In this document: positions 1 through 5,273 of the stretch, piece by piece | Numbering within the stretch: position 1 is the first letter of the stretch | How the letters are laid out: every line of letters begins with the position of its first letter | Assembly: GCA_020429495.1 (NCBI GenBank) | Contig: JAGQLJ010000038.1 | Coordinates: forward strand, 1 to 8,331 | DNA from: Candidatus Dojkabacteria bacterium | GTDB lineage: Bacteria; Patescibacteriota; Dojkabacteria; J137 | Direction of reading: 5' to 3' | DNA length: 8,331 nt | The notes under the pieces: model-generated | What the model saw: the letters and a program-made list of their open reading frames with translations, nothing else | Databases searched by the model: none | Told to the model about the DNA's origin: nothing | Position numbers and translations under genes: made by a program

Positions 1-25
1 TTTTTATATAAATAATATATAAAAA
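1..25. repeat. AT-only perfect inverted repeat
   Basis: Positions 1-10 (tttttatata) and 16-25 (tatataaaaa) are exact reverse complements around a 5-nt spacer. The element contains only A and T. It lies downstream of the tRNA gene on the minus strand and could form a weak hairpin ending in U residues there, but it has no GC stem, so a terminator role is doubtful. Such palindromes also arise by chance in very AT-rich spacers. Confidence 0.35.
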
Positions 26-93
26 GTAAAATTGCCTTATTGATTAGTGGATTATATATTATTGAATATGAGAGTGCGATATTTTGAAGAAAA

Positions 94-169
94 TGGTGCC
101 GAAGGGCGGACTTGAACCACCGACACCTCGCTCTTCAGGCGAGTGCTCTACCAGCTGAGCTACTTCGGC
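94..169 (-). tRNA. tRNA-Phe (anticodon GAA), CCA encoded
   Basis: The minus strand folds into a complete 76-nt cloverleaf. The 7-bp acceptor stem pairs GCCGAAG with CTTCGGC, followed by discriminator A and an encoded CCA at 94-96. The D arm is a GCTC/GAGC stem with GG in the loop. The anticodon stem CTCGC/GCGAG carries loop CTGAAGA, giving anticodon GAA (plus positions 134-136), which reads UUC and UUU. The variable loop is 5 nt. The T stem GGTGG/CCGCC has one G-U pair and loop TTCAAGT. All canonical features are intact, so a functional tRNA is expected. It lies 61 nt downstream of the methyltransferase gene on the same strand and probably has its own promoter. No clear GC-rich terminator follows it. 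Confidence 0.97.
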
Positions 170-197
170 AAACAAAGAATTGTTAAATGTACCAGAG

Positions 198-224
198 ATT
201 ATAATATAAATAGTGGAAATTCAA
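198..224 (-). promoter_or_regulatory. putative tRNA-Phe promoter
   Basis: On the minus strand a perfect -10 box TATAAT lies at 198-203, preceded by TTGAAT at 219-224 with a short 15-nt spacer. Transcription would start near 191, about 22 nt before the mature tRNA 5' end. The -10 is strong; the -35 is weak and badly spaced. Confidence 0.4.
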
Positions 225-230
225 AAGTAC

Positions 231-899
231 TTACCATAGTTCTTTTAAACTAGAATTTATTTCTTCTTCAATTAACTTAAGATTATCAAAAGATATACTG
301 CTCCTTGTGCTATAAAAATCGTTATCTCCTACTAACTTAACCTCAGTCAGTTGTTTTTGAAAAATGATGTACGATCGTCCAATAGAACCACTACTATCAG
401 AAGCCAAGAGTAATACTCCGCCAACTTGTAGGATGCCAATTGCAGGCAATAGAGCATAAATAATATTCTGTCGTACTTCTTTTCCACTCAAGTCCAATCC
501 GTTTATCTTATTCAATACATTGTTTGCCATAAGAATTAGTTTGGGGGCTGGAAGAGAATCAATATCTTTAGAAAACATATCTAGCTCTCTAAACTCTACT
601 TTGCCTAATAGTTGTTTGCCACCTTCTTCATTTCCTGCAATAGATCTAGCTCTACTACTTAAAAATGCACCATATTCTATACCTCTATCTTCCACATCTT
701 CACCTGGTTTATTTTGATCAATACCAATTACATGACGGCCAAATAAATATGCTAGCTCGAGAGTAGTTGTGCCATTACTACAACCAGCATCAAGAATTAC
801 ACCGTCAGTGGGTAACATGTCTTTTATAGGCTCAATTAACATGGTCATCCTCCCTACCATGGTGAATGTCGCTTCATGATATAAGTCACTTAGATCCAT
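231..899 (-). CDS. class I SAM-dependent methyltransferase, substrate unknown
   Basis: The 222-residue product shows the Rossmann-like SAM-binding core. Motif I is VILDAGCSNGTTT at residues 34-46. The second strand ends in VIGID with D61, expected to bind the ribose of SAM. FRELDM follows with D107, the usual adenine-contact position. Later come a hydrophobic strand with ANNVLNKI (about 125-132) and the LQVGGVLLLAS strand (157-167). This arrangement is typical of the class I fold. The sequence does not show the substrate: ANNVLN loosely recalls CheR-type enzymes, but no other CheR feature is visible. There is no signal peptide or membrane segment, so it is probably cytosolic. The ATG at 897-899 is the only sensible start before motif I; no Shine-Dalgarno sequence precedes it. 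It reads toward tRNA-Phe and is divergent from the MurA-family gene. The fold is secure; the function is unknown. Confidence 0.8.
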   Translation of the reverse strand: MDLSDLYHEATFTMVGRMTMLIEPIKDMLPTDGVILDAGCSNGTTTLELAYLFGRHVIGIDQNKPGEDVEDRGIEYGAFLSSRARSIAGNEEGGKQLLGKVEFRELDMFSKDIDSLPAPKLILMANNVLNKINGLDLSGKEVRQNIIYALLPAIGILQVGGVLLLASDSSGSIGRSYIIFQKQLTEVKLVGDNDFYSTRSSISFDNLKLIEEEINSSLKELW

Positions 900-920
900 T
901 AGTATTTTTTTAAATTTACA

Positions 921-949
921 ATTATATCATAACGATATATGTGCAAAGA
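921..949 (-). promoter_or_regulatory. possible promoter of the methyltransferase gene
   Basis: A minus-strand TATAAT lies at 921-926. The hexamer 17 nt upstream is TCTTTG at 944-949, a poor -35. A start near 914 would give a 5' leader of about 15 nt. The call rests on the -10 box alone in AT-rich DNA. Confidence 0.3.
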
Positions 950-977
950 AATAACTAACCATATAAGTAATTTAGTA

Positions 978-983
978 TATAAT
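978..983 (+). promoter_or_regulatory. possible -10 box for the MurA-family gene
   Basis: A plus-strand TATAAT lies 90 nt upstream of the chosen ATG. No good -35 is seen 16-18 nt further upstream. If used, transcription would start near 990 and the 5' leader of about 84 nt would contain the GC-rich hairpin at 1017-1048. Confidence 0.3.
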
Positions 984-1007
984 TGTATATTCATAAGTTA
1001 TTTTGAC

Positions 1008-1066
1008 TTTTGAATTCCCGACTGCAACGCTTTGCGTAGCAATGCGGGCAAGTTAAATTTTGAATT
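1008..1066. repeat. GC-rich hairpin island flanked by 9-bp direct repeats
   Basis: A GC-rich stretch (about 1017-1050) sits in otherwise AT-rich leader DNA. It contains nested inverted repeats: CCCG (1017-1020) pairs with CGGG (1045-1048), and GC-A-ACGC (1024-1030) pairs with GCGT-A-GC (1034-1040) around a TTT loop with one A/A mismatch. The 9-mer TTTTGAATT occurs on both sides, at 1008-1016 and 1058-1066, so the intervening unit looks like an insertion with a target-site-like duplication, although this 9-mer is low in complexity. Part of the island (TTTGCG...ATGCnGGCA...TTAAATTTT) resembles 4947-4973. It may be a small dispersed element or a structured leader of the downstream gene. Confidence 0.4.
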
Positions 1067-1073
1067 TAAATTT

Positions 1074-2360
1074 ATGTCTACATACAAAATCACTGGAGGA
1101 ATTCCATTGCATGGAGAAGTAACTCCAACTCCAAATAAAAATGCTGTTTTGCCTGCAATTGCTGCAGCCCTTTTAACAGATGAGATTGTAACTTTGCATA
1201 ATGTACCAAAAAGCTCTGATGTAAGAATAATGCTAAGACTAATTAGAAAAATGGGAGGAAAGATTTCTTACTCAAACATGGGCAATACTGTAAAAATTAA
1301 TGCAAGTACTGTTGATTCAAATAAACTTGACGCTGAATTATCAAAAAAGATACAGGCAGCTAGCATGTTTATGGCCCCTCTTTTAGTTAGATTTAAATCT
1401 GCATTTATGCCAATTCCTGGTGGTTGTAAACTTGGTACAAGACCACTAGATGCTTTTATTGGAAACATGGAAAGCATGGGGGCAACTTATGAACCTACAG
1501 ACAAAGGCTTTTATTTGCACGCAGAAAAACTTAAAGCAAACAAAATTTGGTCTTGGTTTCCATCTGTAACAGGTACAGAAAACCTAATTATGCTGGCTAG
1601 TAGAGTGCCTGGAAGAACAGAAATATATAATGCAGCGTGTGAACCTCATGTGGCAGAACTTTGTCATTTACTTGTTTCAATGGGAGCTAAAATTGAGGGA
1701 ATTGGATCTAACAGATTAACAATTGAAGGAGTAGAAGAACTGCATGGAGCAGAGCAGACAATTATTAGTGATCACTTGGATATTGCAGAATATGTTGCAA
1801 CAGCAGCAGTTACAGGTGGTGCAATAACTGTTAAAAATGCAATTCCAGAACATATGGATTTAATTTTACAGGCATTTCAAATTTTAGGAATCAAAACAAA
1901 ATATGAAGGTGATAATTTAATAATTCCTGCAGAACAGAAAAGAAAAATTAAAGAGACTGTAAAAGGAAATATCTTTGATATTAAAGCGCTATTTTGGCCA
2001 ATGTTTCCCCCAGATGTTATTCACTCATTGGTTGTAACAGCTCTTGCAAGTGAGGGAACAATGATTTTTCATAACTCATTTTATGAATATGGATTCTTCT
2101 TTGTGGAGGAATTAGCAAAACTAAAAGGGAATGTTGTTATGGCAGATCCTCATAGAATTCTAACTTTTGGACCAACAAAATGGAGACCTGGAACAATTGT
2201 TGCTCCAAATATTATTGCAGCTACTAAATCATTACTTGTTGCAGCTCTTGCAGCCGAAGGAACCTCAATTTTGCATGATGAAACAGACATGCTAATGAGA
2301 AGGTATCCAACAATTATTGAGGACTACAAGAGTCTTGGTGCAAAGATAGAGAAGGTTTAA
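1074..2360 (+). CDS. murA: MurA-family UDP-GlcNAc enolpyruvyl (1-carboxyvinyl) transferase, divergent
   Basis: MurA adds enolpyruvate from PEP to UDP-GlcNAc, the first committed step of peptidoglycan synthesis in the cytosol. The 428-residue product is close to the usual length (419 in E. coli) and spans the whole two-domain EPSP-synthase-like fold. It retains K22-N23 (NKNAVLP), the catalytic-loop cysteine C118 in PGGCKLGTRPLD with R123, the substrate segment around SVTGTEN (164-170), D314 in FPPD, and a C-terminal MRRY...LGAKIE segment. Several positions that are charged in E. coli MurA appear changed: R91 to Q94, R331 to G340, D369 to N379 and R371 to I381, by alignment from memory. It may therefore be a second, specialised paralogue rather than the housekeeping enzyme. 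The ATG at 1074 is chosen because the family N-terminus begins there; an in-frame TTG at 1032 would add 14 residues encoded by the GC-rich island. The 3' end overlaps the convergent HIT gene by 4 bp. A Cys in the loop implies fosfomycin sensitivity if it acts as MurA. Confidence 0.88.
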   Translation: MSTYKITGGIPLHGEVTPTPNKNAVLPAIAAALLTDEIVTLHNVPKSSDVRIMLRLIRKMGGKISYSNMGNTVKINASTVDSNKLDAELSKKIQAASMFMAPLLVRFKSAFMPIPGGCKLGTRPLDAFIGNMESMGATYEPTDKGFYLHAEKLKANKIWSWFPSVTGTENLIMLASRVPGRTEIYNAACEPHVAELCHLLVSMGAKIEGIGSNRLTIEGVEELHGAEQTIISDHLDIAEYVATAAVTGGAITVKNAIPEHMDLILQAFQILGIKTKYEGDNLIIPAEQKRKIKETVKGNIFDIKALFWPMFPPDVIHSLVVTALASEGTMIFHNSFYEYGFFFVEELAKLKGNVVMADPHRILTFGPTKWRPGTIVAPNIIAATKSLLVAALAAEGTSILHDETDMLMRRYPTIIEDYKSLGAKIEKV

Positions 2361-2764
2361 CCTAGAATCATCTTATTTATGTCCTTTAATTTTTCTTTAC
2401 TTAAGCGCTCTGGTTGATTATTTAGCATATCATCAGTATCACTATACCTTGGAATAATATGGAAATGTATATGATCTACGTGTCCATTATCTTCTAAAAG
2501 ATATAGCTTATTATTTATTTTTAAAGTATATGCTGGCGCGTTAAGTTTTTCTGTTATAAAAATTGCCCACTCATATGTTTTTTCAAAAAAAGCCCCTAGG
2601 TTTTCTATCTCAGATAAATCTCGATATTCTAACTTAGGGATCACAAGACTATGCCCCAAAGTTAATGGATCTCTTGAAAGCATTATTAAGTATTCTTTCT
2701 CAATCTTCAGAATCTGATGATTAAAATCATTTGGGCTTTGTATTATTTTTGTAAAAACACTCAT
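2357..2764 (-). CDS. HIT (histidine triad) family hydrolase
   Basis: HIT proteins are small cytosolic nucleotide hydrolases or transferases acting on nucleotidyl conjugates. Hint-type members hydrolyse AMP-linked substrates, including aminoacyl-adenylates released by synthetases. The 135-residue product has the full signature HVDHIHFHIIPR at 95-106, with triad histidines H98, H100 and H102; H102 has a neighbouring histidine in the nucleophile position expected for the family. It also has the conserved upstream strand GHSLVIPK at 37-44. Its length matches a single-domain HIT protein. Its ATG (2762-2764) overlaps the TGA of the upstream gene as ATGA, which implies an operon and translational coupling; there is no Shine-Dalgarno sequence of its own. 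Its stop overlaps the convergent MurA-family stop within TTAA (2357-2360). The substrate cannot be read from sequence, but the coupling suggests it deals with an adenylylated product of the upstream enzyme. Confidence 0.92.
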   Translation of the reverse strand: MSVFTKIIQSPNDFNHQILKIEKEYLIMLSRDPLTLGHSLVIPKLEYRDLSEIENLGAFFEKTYEWAIFITEKLNAPAYTLKINNKLYLLEDNGHVDHIHFHIIPRYSDTDDMLNNQPERLSKEKLKDINKMILG

Positions 2765-4977
2765 GAAAATAATTTTTTAACGGTTAAAATTGCTTTTTTA
2801 ATAGAGTTTTTCTGTTCACCAGTTAGGCTCATCAGATCCTGAATATCCATGGTCAATAAAAAATTTATGTATTCAAAGTACGGATGTGATCTTTTACATA
2901 TAAACAAATTATTAGCTTCTACATCTTCTATTTTTCTTAATGATTCTTGTTCAGAGTAACCCATGTCTATAAACATCTGTACGTTCACTTTATCTTTTTT
3001 AAGTACTGTTTGGCTACTAATTACTTGCAAAAGTTTTTCAGGAGTCATTCTAGTTATTGCTTCAGATCTAGCAACTAATGCATATAATCTTTTTGCGCTA
3101 CTATCATCCCTATTAACAGTTTCATCCCTTTCTAGTGTATTTAATACATTTTGAATATTATTTTGAACCTGCCTATAACTACCTATTTGAGATTTAAAAA
3201 ACTCAAAGAAATACTCTTTGCTTGCAAAATCATAAAAAGTATTGGCACTATAATTATTAGGGTGTAAATCCGAAATATAGTAGTTAGAAAATAGTGAAAA
3301 TGTTAGTGCGTTCATTCCTAAGTTCATTATCTCTGAACTATCAATACCTAACTGTTGACCATATCTAGTAATAAAATCGTAAATTTCTTTTAACCGTATT
3401 GAATTTCCTTTTGTTCCACTTGCTATCTCACCACCAAAACCAATTGCGGCCCCACTTGGCTGATAGACAGGTATTCCTAGCTGTTCTGTTATAACTTTAG
3501 ATGCAATTGCAGTAGAACTTTCGTGATCAAAATATGCTATGCCTTTTAAGCCATCGTCATTTATAGCCAGATTGATCATATTTGCCAAAGATGCTCCTAC
3601 AGCTGTAAACTCACCGTTATCAAGATAGTTAGCACTTTGCCCACCCCTTAGAGAAGTAAAGCCAAGTCCCAACTCTGGAAAGTATCCAGGTGTATTGCTA
3701 AATGCATAATTTATTGCACCAATTGGATTACAATCAGTATCTAAAATATAATTTACATTTAATCCTAAGAGTCGAAGCAAAACCATATTTTGTTCAGTAG
3801 CAAACTTGAGAGTAGAAAAATCAGAATTTATAGATGGTACAAAATCCTCATTTCGCATCTGATACAGTCTTTGAGTCACACTCAACGGTAGTGAACTTAA
3901 AATTTGATTAGCTTGCTCTAACGTTATATCTCTTCCCAACAATGATTCCACTTCTTTCTGTAAGCTAGTTATTGTTGCGTTAACACGTGGGCCTGTATTA
4001 TTGGCACTCACGATAACTGTTGCATCAATACATTTTGCAAAAGAATTTGCTGTTAAGAAGAGTAGCAAGTGTCCAGCATGAATTTCTTTCGCAGTTGTTA
4101 TCCCAATTGTTACTTCATATGAATTTACTTCTTTTACTTCTACACTTTTAGGTGCTTCATTTTGTGAATAAGCATCCAATTGATTTAGACTTTTTGTTTT
4201 TGGCAGAGCATTTGGCACTACACATCCTAAAACAAACGGTACAGTTTTTGATTTACGACTACCATAAAGTCTAACTTTATTATTATAAGTGTCAGAAATA
4301 TATTTACTAAGAATTTCTTCTTCATTTGCAAATTCAAAACTAATGCCTGTATCTCTTACATATCTTACTGCTTGGCTATAGGAGTTTGCTGTTCTTTTTC
4401 CATCACTTAAAGCTAAATTCCAGATTAACTCATCTAACATATGTGTAACATTAATTAATAACCCTTCAATCGAAGTAAATGCACTATTTAATAGAACTAA
4501 ATTAGAACCTCCTTGCAAAGAGTTTGTTTCGACAAGTTGTGTTGGGCTAATAGTTCTTCCACTCGATACCTGCCTATACTTCAATGACTCTGGGTTTTCA
4601 GCACTTATAAGTTCGCATGGTACTTTTTCATCTGGAGATTTATCACTAATGCCTACAAACACTCTTCCAAAATTCTCACTCCATCTTTGGGCAGAAAAAA
4701 GATTAACTCCTTGAGATAGTTCTTGCAGAAAATAAGAGCTAAATGCTTGAAGATCTATAGGATATGATGTTGGGATCTCTATATACATACCTAATGCTGA
4801 CTTTGTATTACTTTTACCATTCTTATCATTATAGATACGCTCAAGCAACATGTCTTTATCTGTAATGTTATAATCTTCTAGATCAATAAGAGTAATATCT
4901 TGTTGTTCTTTACTAAGTCCGGCTTCGCTCCCTGAATCGCCATTCGTTTGCGATGCCGGCATATTTAAATTTTCCAT
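2761..4977 (-). CDS. orphan class I aminoacyl-tRNA-synthetase-like protein, specificity unknown
   Basis: The 738-residue product matches no standard synthetase that I recognise, but its middle looks like a class I catalytic core. IGITTAKEIHAGHLLLFLTAN (from residue 291) has a HIGH-type motif, H300-A-G-H303, after a predicted beta strand. A second strand, ATVIVSANNTGPR (319-331), follows. YFDHESSTAIASKVITEQLG (from 482) resembles the DH segment that precedes KMSKS in class I LysRS. EIASGTKGNS (517-526) sits where KMSKSKGN is expected and keeps T-K-G-N. GMNALTFSLFSNYY (554-567) resembles the post-KMSKS helical region of class I enzymes. Residues 1-30 are Ser/Gly/Gln/Glu-rich and probably disordered; 60-280 are folded-looking but unrecognised; 600-738 are helical. 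No zinc motif, signal peptide or membrane segment is seen. It could charge a tRNA, or only form an acyl-adenylate. ATG 4977 is used; M6 (4962) is an alternative. The HIT gene is coupled by ATGA, and an attenuator-like leader lies upstream. Confidence 0.62.
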   Translation of the reverse strand: MENLNMPASQTNGDSGSEAGLSKEQQDITLIDLEDYNITDKDMLLERIYNDKNGKSNTKSALGMYIEIPTSYPIDLQAFSSYFLQELSQGVNLFSAQRWSENFGRVFVGISDKSPDEKVPCELISAENPESLKYRQVSSGRTISPTQLVETNSLQGGSNLVLLNSAFTSIEGLLINVTHMLDELIWNLALSDGKRTANSYSQAVRYVRDTGISFEFANEEEILSKYISDTYNNKVRLYGSRKSKTVPFVLGCVVPNALPKTKSLNQLDAYSQNEAPKSVEVKEVNSYEVTIGITTAKEIHAGHLLLFLTANSFAKCIDATVIVSANNTGPRVNATITSLQKEVESLLGRDITLEQANQILSSLPLSVTQRLYQMRNEDFVPSINSDFSTLKFATEQNMVLLRLLGLNVNYILDTDCNPIGAINYAFSNTPGYFPELGLGFTSLRGGQSANYLDNGEFTAVGASLANMINLAINDDGLKGIAYFDHESSTAIASKVITEQLGIPVYQPSGAAIGFGGEIASGTKGNSIRLKEIYDFITRYGQQLGIDSSEIMNLGMNALTFSLFSNYYISDLHPNNYSANTFYDFASKEYFFEFFKSQIGSYRQVQNNIQNVLNTLERDETVNRDDSSAKRLYALVARSEAITRMTPEKLLQVISSQTVLKKDKVNVQMFIDMGYSEQESLRKIEDVEANNLFICKRSHPYFEYINFLLTMDIQDLMSLTGEQKNSIKKAILTVKKLFS
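4916..4962. repeat. GC-rich island inside the 5' end of the synthetase-like gene
   Basis: By hand count, 27 of 44 bases at 4919-4962 are G or C, far above the flanks. On the minus strand it encodes residues 6-20 with GC-rich codons (CCG, TCG, ACG, GGC, GGG, AGC, GCC) unlike the rest of the gene. It contains the perfect 10-bp palindrome ATGCCGGCAT (4953-4962) and the short inverted pair ATCGC (4936-4940)/GCGAT (4950-4954). Its right part, with the adjoining TTTAAATTTT, aligns with 1031-1061 in the MurA-family leader. It may be an inserted short element that the reading frame has absorbed. Confidence 0.35.
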
Positions 4978-5056
4978 GCCGATTAATTAAAAATTAAATT
5001 GTATTTATCTTTTTCTTATTAAAATTTTTTGTAATAAGTAAAATAAAAAAAAGTAC

Positions 5057-5080
5057 AAAAAAACCTCCATTTAGGAGGTT
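5057..5080 (-). terminator. intrinsic terminator in the leader of the synthetase-like gene
   Basis: Read on the minus strand, AACCTCC (5080-5074) pairs perfectly with GGAGGTT (5068-5062) around a 5-nt loop TAAAT. The transcript then continues as an unbroken U run (plus-strand A tract 5057-5063). This is a good Rho-independent terminator for minus-strand transcripts. It lies about 80 nt before the synthetase-like ATG, with no complete gene between it and the promoter at 5195-5223, so it fits an attenuator or the end of a small RNA. Confidence 0.75.
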
Positions 5081-5161
5081 AGATTTTATACTTTATATTG
5101 AAACTATGTATGCAATGTTAAACCTCCCCAATTAATGTGGCTCCATCTTCTGTGGTTTAAC
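5057..5161 (-). promoter_or_regulatory. transcription attenuator with alternative stems
   Basis: The minus-strand leader has four pairing segments. Segment 1 is GTTAAACC (5161-5154). Segment 2 is GGGGAGGTTTAAC (5129-5117). Segment 3 is AACCTCC (5080-5074). Segment 4 is GGAGGTT (5068-5062) followed by the U run. Segments 1 and 2 pair over 8 bp, which leaves 3 and 4 free to form the terminator. Alternatively GGAGGTT of segment 2 pairs with segment 3 over 7 bp plus a G-U, which would remove the terminator. This 1:2, 2:3, 3:4 logic is that of amino-acid operon attenuators. What controls the switch is not visible: it could be a ribosome on the short leader ORF, a ligand, or a protein. The T-box consensus of Firmicutes synthetase leaders is absent. 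The alternative is a free-standing RNA of about 130 nt. Confidence 0.55.
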
Positions 5162-5187
5162 TTTATATTTTTGCTATATAATTTCAT
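5104..5187 (-). CDS. possible 27-residue leader peptide
   Basis: An ATG (5185-5187) lies 7 nt behind the -10 box at 5195-5200, so transcription would begin at or one base before it and the ORF would be leaderless. It runs 27 codons to TAG (5104-5106) and spans attenuator segments 1 and 2. The middle reads NHRRWSHINWGG: two adjacent Arg (AGA AGA) codons, two Trp and two His lie just after segment 1. A ribosome stalled there would cover segment 1 and release segment 2. The run of rare-amino-acid codons is suggestive but much weaker than in classical leaders, and short ORFs are common by chance. It ends well before the terminator stem. Confidence 0.3.
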   Translation of the reverse strand: MKLYSKNIKLNHRRWSHINWGGLTLHT

Positions 5188-5194
5188 TGAAGAA

Positions 5195-5223
5195 ATTGTA
5201 ACCATCTTTAACTATAAAGTCAA
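5195..5223 (-). promoter_or_regulatory. sigma-70-type promoter of the synthetase-like/HIT operon
   Basis: On the minus strand TTGACT (5223-5218) and TACAAT (5200-5195) are separated by exactly 17 nt, each one base off consensus. This is the best promoter in the window. Transcription is expected to start at A5188 or A5187, then pass through the leader ORF and attenuator. It is divergent from the HD-domain gene, whose -10 box is about 40 bp away. A TACAAT at 4998-5003, without a -35, is a weak alternative that would bypass the attenuator. Confidence 0.65.
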
Positions 5224-5262
5224 TATAATTGAATTTATTGTAGTATTTCTTGCTCTAAGTTA

Positions 5263-5268
5263 TATAAT
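5263..5268 (+). promoter_or_regulatory. -10 box just before the HD-domain gene
   Basis: A perfect TATAAT ends 5 nt before the ATG at 5274, so transcription would begin at or next to the start codon (leaderless mRNA). The -35 region is poor: GTAGTA at the 17-nt spacing, or TTGTAG at 5238-5243 with 19 nt. The absence of any Shine-Dalgarno sequence fits leaderless initiation. Confidence 0.45.
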
Positions 5269-5273
5269 TACCT

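Noticed and set aside
520..717. Open frame antisense to the methyltransferase gene
   Set aside because: It lies wholly inside a gene with clear motifs, and its translation is low-complexity Ser/Leu without domain character. Similar antisense frames at 1268-1477, 2963-3154 and 6077-6307 were dropped for the same reason.
1032..1073. TTG start adding 14 residues to the MurA-family protein
   Set aside because: The family N-terminus begins at the ATG at 1074, and the extra residues come from the GC-rich hairpin island.
2761..2763. UGA recoded as Gly or Trp (codes 25 or 4)
   Set aside because: UGA ends the synthetase-like gene within a tidy ATGA overlap, and no gene contains in-frame UGA. Readthrough would add only a few codons before TAA.
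2761..4977. Calling the gene class I lysyl-tRNA synthetase or ArgRS
   Set aside because: Resemblance is limited to short segments. The ArgRS-like string SANNTGP (324-330) is not followed by LHIGH, and the KMSKS loop is degenerate.
5057..5190. T-box riboswitch
   Set aside because: The leader is too short for stem I plus antiterminator, and the conserved T-box sequence is not present near the terminator.
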